Assembly: GCA_913056455.1 (NCBI GenBank) | Contig: CAJXMJ010000001.1 | Coordinates: forward strand, 1,054,001-1,118,000 | Length of the DNA: 64,000 bases | Reading direction: 5' to 3' | Source of the DNA: an uncultured Fodinibius sp. | Lineage (GTDB): Bacteria; Bacteroidota; Rhodothermia; Balneolales; Balneolaceae | Shown: positions 18,201 through 25,686 of the stretch, in pieces | How positions within the stretch are numbered: the stretch's first letter is position 1 | Layout: the number at the start of each line of letters is the position of its first letter | The notes under the pieces: model-generated | Database searches by the model: none | What the model saw: only the letters and a program-made list of their open reading frames with translations | Told to the model about the DNA's origin: nothing | Program-made: the position numbers and the translations under genes

Positions 18201-20858
18201 GTGTGGAAGATTCAAAAAACTGGTGATTGATTGAATGGTATTCATTTTAATATCAACACGAATTTTGTCCAGATATAAACGCCACCCTACCCGCTGCGGT
18301 CGCTTAAAAATATCGGCTGAGAAGGTGGAATAGATGGGAAATGCCAAAATGCCAAATACTGCGGCTGTCCATATTAAAGCTGATCCGGGCAGAAAAATCC
18401 ATCCGGCTAATAAGAATAATAGCAATGCAGCCGGATTCACAGATCGACGCAGGTTATCAAAGATCTTCCATCTCGATACACTGTTAATAGGATTCTTCTT
18501 CGTTTTTTCGTCCCCTTTCGGTACTCGACCAAACAACCAGAATAAAATCTGCCAATCACCACGAATCCATCGATGAAGACGCTTGGAAAAACTCAGATAG
18601 GTTGTGGGATAATCATCAAAAAGCTCAATATCAGTGAGCAAGGCCGCCCGCAGGTAAGTGCTCTCCAACAAGTCGTGTGATAGTATTTGGTTCTCTGGGA
18701 AGCTATTTCCGAGCACAGACTCAAAGACATCTAAATCGTAAAGACCCTTGCCGGTAAAAACGCCTTCCCCAAACAGATCCTGGTAAATATCGGAGACCGC
18801 AGTGGTATAGGGATCAAGCCCAACGTTGCCAGAATAGATTTTGGCAAACAGGGTTTTATTGGCAGATTTCGGCGGAATGGATATGCGGGGCTGAAATATG
18901 CCGTATCCTTTCGTTACAATGTTTTTTTCGGGATCTATCTCTGCTCGATTGAGCGGATGTGCAGCTGTACCAATTAGCATTTTGGCACTTCCCGGCGGCA
19001 ACTTGGTATCTGCATCCAGCGTAATTACAAATTTGATTGGAAACCTGTTGATTGACGCCAAAAAATCATCCGGGATCTCAATAAAGCTCGTTTGGGCATC
19101 TTTGTTTTTTAATAGCTGGTTAAATTCTTCAATTTTACCCCGCTTACGCTCCCATCCCATCCATTTCTGTTCTGCATTATTCCATAATCGCTTTCGGTGA
19201 ATAAACAGAAACTTATCGCCATACTTACTATGGTACTGTACATTCAGTCGATTGATCTGCTGTCGGGCAGCGTCTAAAATGGCTTCATCGTTGGCTTTGG
19301 TCTCCGTCTCGGCATCAAGAAAATCTGAAACAATGGCAAACTGCAGCGATTCGTTGGTATTCGCCAAAGCACGGATTTCAAGCCGTTCAAATTGCGCTTC
19401 AACATCAGCAGGGGAAGACAACATCGTGGGCACAATTACTACAGTCCGATACTCATCGGGAATAACTCCTTGAAACTCGAGTTTAGGCAGAATACGAGGC
19501 GGAATGAGAAAAGAAAGCAATCGATTAGTGGAAACAATAGCTAAGTCGAGAGCCGGCAGCCAGGATATTAATAGCGTGAGGATAATCAACCAGCTTTCAC
19601 GGCTTAACAAGTTTACAACAAGTCCAATTATGGCAATAAGGATGACAAAATGAATCCCAATAAAGAAGAAATATATTGCCGGATATTCTTTTACCAGCTG
19701 GCGCAAGCGTTCATCAAACGGTTTTTGATACGCAAGCTTTTGACAAAGATCGGCATATCCCTCATCAATTAGATAGTAGCCAATGTGCATTTTTTTACCC
19801 TGCTGACTTGTGCCATTCTGAGCCGCTCCTTCGGCCATCATCAACGCCTGTTCTGCTACTTCCTGTTCGCTGAATTCGGAATGGGCACTGAGTTTCTCAA
19901 CTATCTTGCGATACCGGTCTCGCGTACTAAAATCCATACGAGCATACATATCAGCAGGATCGAACCGCAGAATTCGTTCTACGACCGAGCAACTTTCTAC
20001 AAAAATCGCCCAGTCGGTTTCTGAGACTTTTCTCAGCGACGATATGGCATTTTGGATACTGAGATGCAGTCGCGATGTTTGTTGGATTCGGCTCCGAAGC
20101 TGCTCCTCCAGGTTGGTTTCCCAACGCGATAGTTTGTAATCGAACCAGCGGCGTTCATTTTCAGTGAACATTCCACGCGACTGCAGGCGCTGGGCCAATA
20201 TTACCAAATAGCGTTTGGAATCTTGCTGCTGATCAACGATTTCGGAGAGTTTTCGAAGCAGAAATCCGGGCTCATCCATATTGCCCGATATTTTATCATT
20301 TAACAGTGCATCGATATCTTCCTGAATCTTTCGATCTCTGAGAAGTTTTTTACTTCTATCGGCCAACCGAACAATAAGAGCCAATCGATTCATGAGCGGC
20401 ACCGACCACATCTCTGCCAAATTCAAAATATCTACTTCCTGATAAGCCCGAATGGCAATGGTCGTATTTTCCCGGTCAATAGTGTTATCACTTATCGATG
20501 CCAGCAGCTGGATAATCTCGTAGGTTCTCGGATACCCTTTAAACTCCCCCTGAGTTAGCCGAGGTAATTTTTCGTAATACGACTTAGGCAGATCAGCCTG
20601 CAGCTGTACAATCTGTTCTTGTATTATGTAGAAATTATCAATAAGCCATTCCCCGGCCGAACTCAACTCACGATTGAGCTTGGCGGCCCGTGCCAATACC
20701 GTATATGTTTCTGTGAGAGTTTTTTTGGCCGAGACAAGTATTTCATCAATAGATTGCATCGGCTTGGCATCAAGGGTAAACTGCTGCAACTTAGCGAGTT
20801 TTCGTATCTCCTCTTCAAGATATTGTTTATTAAAGTGGACTTGTGTTTCTATAGCCAT
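12240..20858 (-). CDS. ndvB: Cyclic beta-1,2-glucan synthase-like protein (GT84-glycoamylase-GH94)
   Basis: At 2872 residues this is close to Brucella Cgs and rhizobial NdvB, which polymerise, trim and cyclise UDP-glucose-derived beta-1,2-glucan. An N-terminal helical region is followed by membrane spans around 390-450. The glycosyltransferase domain has LDADTK near residue 614, HDLLEST near 727 and HRWIRGDWQ near 763. More spans follow (about 820-870 and 950-1000), then a glycoamylase-like domain (LLSWGGTMFEYLMPLLF near 1349). Two GH94-type carbohydrate-binding modules lead to the phosphorylase-type catalytic domain (GGGDWNDGMN near 2541-2550). Known products are periplasmic osmoregulatory glucans. 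Its place beside ion pumps and Hsp20 fits a stress or osmotic role, which is inference. The symbol is by family likeness only. Confidence 0.93.
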   Translation of the reverse strand: MAIETQVHFNKQYLEEEIRKLAKLQQFTLDAKPMQSIDEILVSAKKTLTETYTVLARAAKLNRELSSAGEWLIDNFYIIQEQIVQLQADLPKSYYEKLPRLTQGEFKGYPRTYEIIQLLASISDNTIDRENTTIAIRAYQEVDILNLAEMWSVPLMNRLALIVRLADRSKKLLRDRKIQEDIDALLNDKISGNMDEPGFLLRKLSEIVDQQQDSKRYLVILAQRLQSRGMFTENERRWFDYKLSRWETNLEEQLRSRIQQTSRLHLSIQNAISSLRKVSETDWAIFVESCSVVERILRFDPADMYARMDFSTRDRYRKIVEKLSAHSEFSEQEVAEQALMMAEGAAQNGTSQQGKKMHIGYYLIDEGYADLCQKLAYQKPFDERLRQLVKEYPAIYFFFIGIHFVILIAIIGLVVNLLSRESWLIILTLLISWLPALDLAIVSTNRLLSFLIPPRILPKLEFQGVIPDEYRTVVIVPTMLSSPADVEAQFERLEIRALANTNESLQFAIVSDFLDAETETKANDEAILDAARQQINRLNVQYHSKYGDKFLFIHRKRLWNNAEQKWMGWERKRGKIEEFNQLLKNKDAQTSFIEIPDDFLASINRFPIKFVITLDADTKLPPGSAKMLIGTAAHPLNRAEIDPEKNIVTKGYGIFQPRISIPPKSANKTLFAKIYSGNVGLDPYTTAVSDIYQDLFGEGVFTGKGLYDLDVFESVLGNSFPENQILSHDLLESTYLRAALLTDIELFDDYPTTYLSFSKRLHRWIRGDWQILFWLFGRVPKGDEKTKKNPINSVSRWKIFDNLRRSVNPAALLLFLLAGWIFLPGSALIWTAAVFGILAFPIYSTFSADIFKRPQRVGWRLYLDKIRVDIKMNTIQSITSFLNLPHRAFISSDAIFRSLYRLFVSKKYLMEWTTATQVEKEHANGSLWDYWKKMMPNLIWSGLCLGLVSIFSASVLFIAIPICLGWFVVPYGMYFLGRPVESEKYSLSKKEYKELRQYARRTWHFFEQYVNEEQSWLPPDNVQEEPYIGAVGRTSPTNMGLALTAVYSAFHRGYLTQTEMIAWLEKMLSSMEELDRYRGHFYNWYSTKLGAVLNPNYVSTVDSGNLAATLLVIEQALNQLDRKPWPNPVFWTGLEDTLYVLEDLFVGLKQSENFKGLADEAIAIVRQMSRKMPQSPPKFTEKWKDILLELREDAQQLDQLSARILENMLEDQQNHEWSDWLQRPLIQIQAQLDEIEVLVGVNSKSPHSKETPDKVAYSDLLGRASKLSSTCRRMVQEMDFSLVYDSDRELFSIGYNVDQAHQDNSNYDLLASEARLASFIAIAKGEVPPEHWFRLSRRLTSIERNEILLSWGGTMFEYLMPLLFMSQFENTLLSNTYKNVVLWQRNYGSLRNKPWGFSESGYNVRNMELHYQYRAFGVPGLGLRRGLAEDYVVAPYAGMLALMVDPKHALNNLQKLREEGAYGSNGFYEAVDYTPRHLSENNGSNSAIVKMYMAHHQGMSLLALVNVLDNNHIQHLFHDHSLVRACELLLQERIPRGIPIKEPRPIDVELEPAEEEKTRNIVDHASIEDLDNSPPRVHTLSNGHYSTLITHSGTGFSYSDDTMLTRWLPDVVTDHYGMFFYIRDLESGNYWSAGHQPVKRKADRYDSWFHAGKVQIARVDDWIETFMEVCVSPEDDIELRKITLTNYSERQRKIEITSYAEVVLNTQQADRTHPAFSNLFVQTEYLQEHHSILAKRRPRAEDEDPIWLVHTIASEDAERYTEELQIETDRGRFIGRNRSMQEPRVMDKGVRLSGRVGNVKDPIVSIRRVITLDSGEKKNITFGLGRVANRDEAVAMGDRYDNPYATDRVFELASIYGNVELEHVGLSGEQAQYIQHLTSYLVYNCETFRADEDTITQNRKTQSGLWAHGISGDVPILVYHIDDKKYMREVTLLLKAHHFWRQRGLKVDLVFMNDHPPSYINELQELIQQQLQQTTERHTQRDKGGVFILRSDELSREDNILINTVAHVVLTGILPNFTQLKEQYCVEVPEIERSIFKPVKYAHTKNITTDIGDDLRFYNEYGGFSANGREYVIRLRTDPDTNELLFPPAPWINVIANPDFGFLTTEKGSTYSWSKNSRENKLTPWSNDTVLDPSGEAIYIRDEDEKLFWSPMPQPVPGSANYEIRHGHGYSIYRSTTMNIEQEVSTWVDKEDPIKFVKLRLSNQGLMNKKLTLFGYTEWVLGVFQEKSTRQIVTSVDENLQTIFAQNHYNNEFAGRMAFSGFVSRQDLYSISYSSDRQSFVGRNRNLQNPKAVRETSSLNGRFGMRFESCAAHQFSLELKSGESAEIYFYLGEERHQEEGRALIDKYQNPKVIEQSLSDVGAFWRKKLDGISVKTPEPELNVLMNGWLQYQNIACRMWGRTGFYQAGGAFGFRDQLQDATAACYLDPKLTRKQILLHAAHQFEEGDVLHWWHPPTDRGIRSLITDDLLWLPYTTAFYIDKTGDSAILDEQVAFLKARQLYEGEHEAYLQPEVSHQQASLYEHCCRAIDRSLTKGEHGLPLMGGGDWNDGMNKVGIDGKGESIWLGFFLYAILDDFIPIVQKFDDADRLKKYRTYKKELKRHLNEEGWDGQWYRRAYYDDGTPLGSSQSDECRIDAIAQAWSVISGAGTPSKTEKALLAAEQHLVTKQDRIIKLLTPAFDQTEKNPGYIKGYIPGVRENGGQYTHAALWLVKAFAEAGQMEKAISHMKMLLPVNHSLNSIDVECYQVEPYAVAADIYGEHPLVGMGGWTWYTGSAGWMYRVILESILGITIVEGNKVQITPTIISSWKKYECTFRNREHGIVLHIRIMNPNKLSEGTVTASLDGSPVAVKNDVVTCSMLDSKGEHELRIVIEE

Positions 20859-20950
20859 AACCGGGGAATATTAATCCGGACAATCCAAAACAAAATACGT
20901 GTATTATTAGCCGTACTTTTTTATGTTTCTGTCCTTTTTGATATTTCTGT

Positions 20951-21277
20951 TTATCGGATGTCGATGATACTTTTCTCACCATCTCGACGAACCACCATCA
21001 TCCCAGTTAGCCAACCATTGTCTTCTTCATTTACGTATATTTCCTCCGGATGTGATATAAGGTGATCCAACTTCTCGATCTGTATCTCCAGGATATCACT
21101 TTTGGAATCATAAGTGATCCCTTTGAGAGGCGTCCAACTTATCTCATGCTGTGCTCCCATACCCTCCGAAAGTACCTGTATTTCAATGTATTCCGGCTGT
21201 TCATCTTTCAAGTATTTTAATGAAAAGGTATCGAAATACTTTTGCCACTGACGCTTACTAATTTTTTTTGATTTCAT
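20951..21277 (-). CDS. DUF5335-like protein
   Basis: This small soluble protein of 108 residues starts MKSKKISKRQWQKYFDTFS and resembles the DUF5335 family in length and pattern: an N-terminal helix with RxxWxxYFDxFS, then alternating beta segments ending in IDIR. The function is not known. No signal peptide, membrane span or catalytic motif is visible. It lies 92 bases upstream of the glucan synthase start on the same strand, so it may be the first gene of the run through CheB and the P-type ATPase. The context suggests a stress-related role, as an inference only. Confidence 0.75.
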   Translation of the reverse strand: MKSKKISKRQWQKYFDTFSLKYLKDEQPEYIEIQVLSEGMGAQHEISWTPLKGITYDSKSDILEIQIEKLDHLISHPEEIYVNEEDNGWLTGMMVVRRDGEKSIIDIR

Positions 21278-21396
21278 AACGACCCTCTCTGTTTAACAAG
21301 TTGCTTTATCTATAGATATGTATAAAAAAAGGCAATGACTTAATACAGGTATTACCCCACTTCATTGTCAGTTTTACCATTACAAGAAGTTGAGGA

Positions 21397-24114
21397 TCAG
21401 CCAATAAACTGCTTGCGCCAGTGGTTAACTATTTTGTCGATCTCACCGCCCAGTATCACCAGAGAACCGACCCCAAATATCATAATCCATTGATCGATTG
21501 TAAGAGGAACCGTTCTAAAAATAGTCTGCATAAAATCTACGTAAAGCAGCGAAATATGCGCTAATAATGCCATTAACAGGCTGGCAAATAAAAATTTGTT
21601 TGAGAAAAAATTGATCTTGAAGAGGCTTCGATCCAATGATCGGCAATTGAGAACGTGGAAAAACTGGAAAACAACCATCTGGGTCATTGCTACTGTTCGA
21701 GCCATATCCAAATCATTGGTCTGTTCCATCGTCTGCCAAAACATGTACAGCGTGCCTGCAGCCAAGACAATTCCTACACCACCGAGTCGCTCAATCAACC
21801 TGCCGGTTAAAATACCTTCTCCCGAAACTCGTGGCTTTCGTTTCAGGATTCCCGGTTCACCCGGCTCAAAGGCCAGCGCAATATCCTGTAACCCATTGGT
21901 TACCAGATTTATCCAAAGGATCTGCACGGCAATGAAAGGCAACGGCCAGTTCATCAAAATGGCAATAAAAATGACGATTAATTCGCCAACAGCCGTTGAG
22001 AGCAGGAAAAAAGTCACTTTTCGGATGTTTGAAAATACAATTCGTCCCTCTTCAATAGCCGCTGTAATGGTAGCAAAGTTATCATCAGAAAGTACCATAT
22101 CAGATGCTTCGCGTGCTACATCGGTCCCTCCTTTCCCCATCGCCACACCGAGGTGTGCGGCCCGTAACGCCGGAGCATCGTTGACGCCGTCACCGGTAAC
22201 AGCTACTACATGATCGAGTGCTTTTAATCGTTCTACGATGCGAAATTTATGATCGGGCGTTACCCTCGCAAAGATATTAACATTCATCAGCTTCAGGTCC
22301 AGCTCTTCATCGGAAAGCAAATCCAGGGCTACTCCCTCTAATGCACCCTGCTCGTCCGAATCGATTCCCAGCTGGCGTCCTATAGCCACGGCCGTATCTG
22401 CATGGTCTCCGGTAATCATCACTACCCTTATACCCGCCTTATGAGCTGTCTGTACCGCCTCTTTCACTTCGGGCCGAATGGGATCTTCCATCCCCTGTAG
22501 GCCGGCAAAAATGAACTGATTATTGCTGAACGAATCCTCAAAAAACATTTCTGAGCTACTCTCTTGATACGCCATTCCCAATACGCGCAATCCCTGTGAG
22601 GCCATTTCCCTGGCTGCTGCTCGTATTTTTGATCGATCAATAGGTACAAGTTTCCCATCCACCAACTGCTGTGAGCATTTCTCCAGTATCTTCTCCGGAG
22701 CACCTTTGATAAAAATAAACTGCCCATTCTCATTTTTATTCAGAGTAGCCATAAATTGTCTTTCCGGTTCAAAAGGAAGAATATCCACCTCTTGCATTGA
22801 TAATCGAATATCGGACAGCGGAAACCCACCTTTATAAGCGGATACATGAAGCGCAATTTCTGTAGGATCGCCCTGTGGTTCACCGGATTCAAGCGTACTA
22901 ACATCCACTTCATTCGCCAGCGTACCGGCAAGCAATGTTTTATAGAGGCCGTTTTCTCGTTTTACTGAAATCGGCTCATCACCATCAAGTATTGTTCCCC
23001 TTAGCTGATAGCCCGTTTCACTGGTGATATAAAACTGGTTATCAGCCCAAATTTGTCGCACCGTCATCTGGTTTTGGGTAAGCGTTCCCGTTTTATCGGA
23101 ACCGATTACCGTAGTACTGCCCAATGTCTCCACAGCGGGCAGCGATCGAATAATTGCATTCCGATTTGCCATCCTGCTTACACCAATAGCCAATGTTACG
23201 GTAAGAACCACAGGTAGTCCTTCCGGAATAGCGGATACTGCCATAGCCACAACCGTAATAAATACTTCGTTGGGACTCATCTCATTAATAATCCCAATAA
23301 CAGCAATAAGCACCGCAAAACCGATAATCAAGTAACCTATGTAATGCCCAAGCTCGTCCACCTTTTCTTGTAGAGGAGTCTTTACACTTCCGATGTTTTG
23401 AACGGTAGTGGCAATTTTGCCCAGCTCTGTTGCGCCTCCTGTACGAACAACTACCGCCTTCGCACGACCTTTAGCAACAATTGTGCCCGCAAAAACCATA
23501 TTTATTTGATCCGCCGGCAACAGTGAATCCTTCTCTAAACGATCACTGGTTTTTCGAATAACCGCTGATTCTCCGGTAAGGGCCGATTCATCTACTTCTA
23601 ACCCTTTAGCAGATATTAGCCGCATGTCGGCCGCAATACGCCCCCCTGAACTCAGCAACACAATATCACCGGGCACCAAGGCACTGCTCGCAATTTCCAT
23701 CTCCCTTCCCTCGCGTATCACATGAGCTCTGGGAGCGCTTAATTTAGCAAGCGCCTGAATGGCACTTTGGGCCTTGATTTCCTGAATGTATCCAATTATT
23801 GCATTGAGTAGTACAACCGCCATAATCACGGTCGAATCAAGATAATCTTGTAAAATAAGCGTAACAAAGGCCGCGACTAATAAAATATAAATAAGTGGAT
23901 CTTTAAACTGATGAAACGCAATCTGCCACCAGGTTAAGCCTTCCTCAGCTTCAATTTTATTAGGGCCCCAATATGACAGTCTTTCATTGGCTTCAACATG
24001 ATCCAATCCCTGAAGCTTAGATGTATTAAGGTTCTCACAAATATCTTCAGCTGACAAATGATAATATGGATTGGTTCTACCACGTGGCTCTTCTATTCCA
24101 GCGCCCTCATACAT
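21397..24114 (-). CDS. P-type cation ATPase, second paralogue
   Basis: This inner-membrane cation pump of 905 residues has an N-terminal cation ATPase domain, TGES (180-183), PEGLP (297-301), the phosphorylation site DKTGTLT (Asp340) and TGDGVNDAPALR. It differs from the pump at 8266-10926 in the ion-binding helices. M5 reads STAVGEL, with Ala where SERCA has Asn768, and M6 reads NLVTNGLQD, with Asn where SERCA has Asp800. The transported ion may therefore not be calcium. The ATG start gives MYEGAGIEEP with only a weak ribosome binding site. It lies upstream of the DUF5335-glucan synthase-CheB-ATPase run on the same strand, and is separated from hsp20 by a terminator. Confidence 0.92.
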   Translation of the reverse strand: MYEGAGIEEPRGRTNPYYHLSAEDICENLNTSKLQGLDHVEANERLSYWGPNKIEAEEGLTWWQIAFHQFKDPLIYILLVAAFVTLILQDYLDSTVIMAVVLLNAIIGYIQEIKAQSAIQALAKLSAPRAHVIREGREMEIASSALVPGDIVLLSSGGRIAADMRLISAKGLEVDESALTGESAVIRKTSDRLEKDSLLPADQINMVFAGTIVAKGRAKAVVVRTGGATELGKIATTVQNIGSVKTPLQEKVDELGHYIGYLIIGFAVLIAVIGIINEMSPNEVFITVVAMAVSAIPEGLPVVLTVTLAIGVSRMANRNAIIRSLPAVETLGSTTVIGSDKTGTLTQNQMTVRQIWADNQFYITSETGYQLRGTILDGDEPISVKRENGLYKTLLAGTLANEVDVSTLESGEPQGDPTEIALHVSAYKGGFPLSDIRLSMQEVDILPFEPERQFMATLNKNENGQFIFIKGAPEKILEKCSQQLVDGKLVPIDRSKIRAAAREMASQGLRVLGMAYQESSSEMFFEDSFSNNQFIFAGLQGMEDPIRPEVKEAVQTAHKAGIRVVMITGDHADTAVAIGRQLGIDSDEQGALEGVALDLLSDEELDLKLMNVNIFARVTPDHKFRIVERLKALDHVVAVTGDGVNDAPALRAAHLGVAMGKGGTDVAREASDMVLSDDNFATITAAIEEGRIVFSNIRKVTFFLLSTAVGELIVIFIAILMNWPLPFIAVQILWINLVTNGLQDIALAFEPGEPGILKRKPRVSGEGILTGRLIERLGGVGIVLAAGTLYMFWQTMEQTNDLDMARTVAMTQMVVFQFFHVLNCRSLDRSLFKINFFSNKFLFASLLMALLAHISLLYVDFMQTIFRTVPLTIDQWIMIFGVGSLVILGGEIDKIVNHWRKQFIG

Positions 24115-24265
24115 TATTCACTGCCATTATTTTTAATATTTTTAGTAGTGATACTAACACTACTATTCTATTTCAAAATTACTCTATCAGGATTTTTGAT
24201 AAATAGTATCCATACCTAACCAACAATACCCACCGCATTTCTATATCAATATAGTTATATAACCA

Positions 24266-24299
24266 ATAAAAAGGGCCACGCTTTGTTGCGCAGCCCTTA
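24266..24299 (-). terminator. Intrinsic terminator after hsp20
   Basis: Read on the minus strand, AAGGGC and GCCCTT arms enclose an inner GCGC/GCGT pairing and the hairpin is followed by TTTTTATT. It lies about 25 bases past the hsp20 stop, which makes hsp20 a transcription unit separate from the P-type ATPase gene downstream. Confidence 0.7.
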
Positions 24300-24323
24300 A
24301 ATTAATCCATTTGAAAGATGTTA

Positions 24324-24776
24324 CTATTCAATGGGTACTGTTTTACGCTTGCTTTTTTCAGCTTTAGGGACGGTCACTCTCAAAACTCCCTCTTTAAACG
24401 AAGCTTTAACTTTATCTTCAATAATTGTAGCCGGTAGAATTATGGAACGTTTAAAAGCTCCAAATGAACGTTCGCTTCGCAAGTATCCCGGACGTTCTTC
24501 TTTATGATCCTGTTTTCGTGCCCCTTCAATGGATAATACATTATCCTGGCAGTTGATCTGAATATCTTTTTTGCTAAGTCCCGGCAACTCAACTTCAACA
24601 ATATATTCTCCATCCGTTTCAAACATATCCGTAGTTGGGGTCCAAGCAGTCATATCGGTTTCAGTTTCATCAAGTCTCCAACTAAAAGGGATAAGCTCAT
24701 TAAAAATACGATCCATTTCTCTTCGTAGATTGCTGACCGGGGCAGTCGAGGGCTGATATCTTGTTAATTGTTTCAT
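24324..24776 (-). CDS. Small heat-shock protein, Hsp20/alpha-crystallin family
   Basis: This ATP-independent holdase chaperone of 150 residues has its alpha-crystallin domain from about 45 to 140: VEVELPGLSKKDI, then LSIEGAR, and the hallmark GVLRVTVPKAE near the C-terminus, ending in KTVPIE, an I/V-x-I-like oligomerisation tail. The start chosen is ATG 24776, with AGGAGC seven bases upstream. A longer frame to 24866 adds 30 residues that do not resemble the family. A GGGATAATCCC palindrome sits about 40 bases upstream and may be its operator. The terminator at 24266-24299 makes it monocistronic. Confidence 0.95.
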   Translation of the reverse strand: MKQLTRYQPSTAPVSNLRREMDRIFNELIPFSWRLDETETDMTAWTPTTDMFETDGEYIVEVELPGLSKKDIQINCQDNVLSIEGARKQDHKEERPGYLRSERSFGAFKRSIILPATIIEDKVKASFKEGVLRVTVPKAEKSKRKTVPIE

Positions 24777-24813
24777 AATAGCTCCTATTCTTCTATTTAT
24801 GTTATTGGCTATT

Positions 24814-24824
24814 GGGATAATCCC
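24814..24824. promoter_or_regulatory. Palindrome GGGATAATCCC upstream of hsp20
   Basis: An 11-base inverted repeat (5-base arms, one-base centre) lies about 38-48 bases upstream of the hsp20 ATG. A close relative, GGGGATATTCCCC, occurs at 27250-27262 between the NarL-system kinase and the hydrolase gene. NarL-family regulators bind short palindromes of this size, so the adjacent response regulator is a candidate binder. This is inference. Confidence 0.45.
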
Positions 24825-24997
24825 ACTGAAACTAAATTTATAACATGAAAGGCAGTAGATGTGCAATAACTTCTATGCAAAAGCTGTGAGAAAAAGAGAG
24901 GTTTGTGAACAGGTAATTTACCTACATGAATTCGGCTGAATTCAGTCTCTTTATATAAATGGCAAGTAAGGTTCTCAAATTCTCTGTTAAGGAAGTT

Positions 24998-25669
24998 TTA
25001 ATAAATACCAGAATGCTCGTTTTCTACCCATTTGACCGCATGAACCATTAGTTCGGTAGCATTCTCCAGGTTAAGCTTTGTTTTTATCCGGGCCCGGTAC
25101 GATTCTACCGTTTTTACAGAAAGATGTAGCTTTTCAGCAATGTCACGTGTAGTATTACCTTTGCCGGTCAATTCGAAAACCTCTAATTCACGATCACTCA
25201 ACTTTTCAATAGGCGATTCCATCACCTCTTTTTGACCGCGTGCCATCCCTAGCAGTAGCCGCTCGCTCACCTCTTCACTTACATAAATACCGCCCTTTAA
25301 AACCTTTCTAGCGGCTTTAAGCAATACTTCACTTGCTTCCAACTTCATTACATAACCTTTTGCTCCAGCCCTTATCACCCGTTCGGCATAAAGCGATTCA
25401 TCGTGTCGTGAGACCACCAGCATTTTCTGATCCTCTTTTTGTGATACTACATGCTTCACTAATTCTAAACCACTCATGCCGGGAAGCGACACATCCACAA
25501 CAATCAGATCGGGATTGAGTTCATCAAGCCGCTGAATAAGTTCTTCCCCACGGTCAAGTTGCTCAATGACCTCATACGCCGGATCGGAATCAAGGGTAAG
25601 AGCAAGCCCCTTCCGCATTAAGGGATGATCATCAACTAAAACGATACGTTTTTTAAAAATGGTCGACAT
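24998..25669 (-). CDS. NarL/LuxR-family response regulator
   Basis: The 223-residue transcription factor has an N-terminal receiver with Asp13-Asp14, phospho-acceptor Asp59 (LIVVDVSLPGMSG) and Lys109. The C-terminal LuxR-type helix-turn-helix lies at about 155-215 (LSDRELEVFELTGKG, then VKTVESYRARI). It starts 17 bases after the PAS kinase on the same strand, so it is the evident cognate regulator. It likely controls hsp20 and neighbouring stress genes; the shared palindromes at 24814 and 27250 fit but do not prove this. All residues needed for phosphorylation are present. Confidence 0.95.
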   Translation of the reverse strand: MSTIFKKRIVLVDDHPLMRKGLALTLDSDPAYEVIEQLDRGEELIQRLDELNPDLIVVDVSLPGMSGLELVKHVVSQKEDQKMLVVSRHDESLYAERVIRAGAKGYVMKLEASEVLLKAARKVLKGGIYVSEEVSERLLLGMARGQKEVMESPIEKLSDRELEVFELTGKGNTTRDIAEKLHLSVKTVESYRARIKTKLNLENATELMVHAVKWVENEHSGIY

Positions 25670-25686
25670 GGAAATTCACCATTATT

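Noticed and set aside
21338-21360. GGTATTACC dyad upstream of the DUF5335 gene as a third stress operator
   Set aside because: It lacks the GGGAT/ATCCC arms shared by the other two sites, so the likeness is too weak.
24140-24175. TAGTAGTG/CACTACTA inverted repeat upstream of the second P-type ATPase
   Set aside because: It is a clear dyad but has no T-run and no second copy; it could be an operator or a chance AT-rich hairpin, so no function is claimed.
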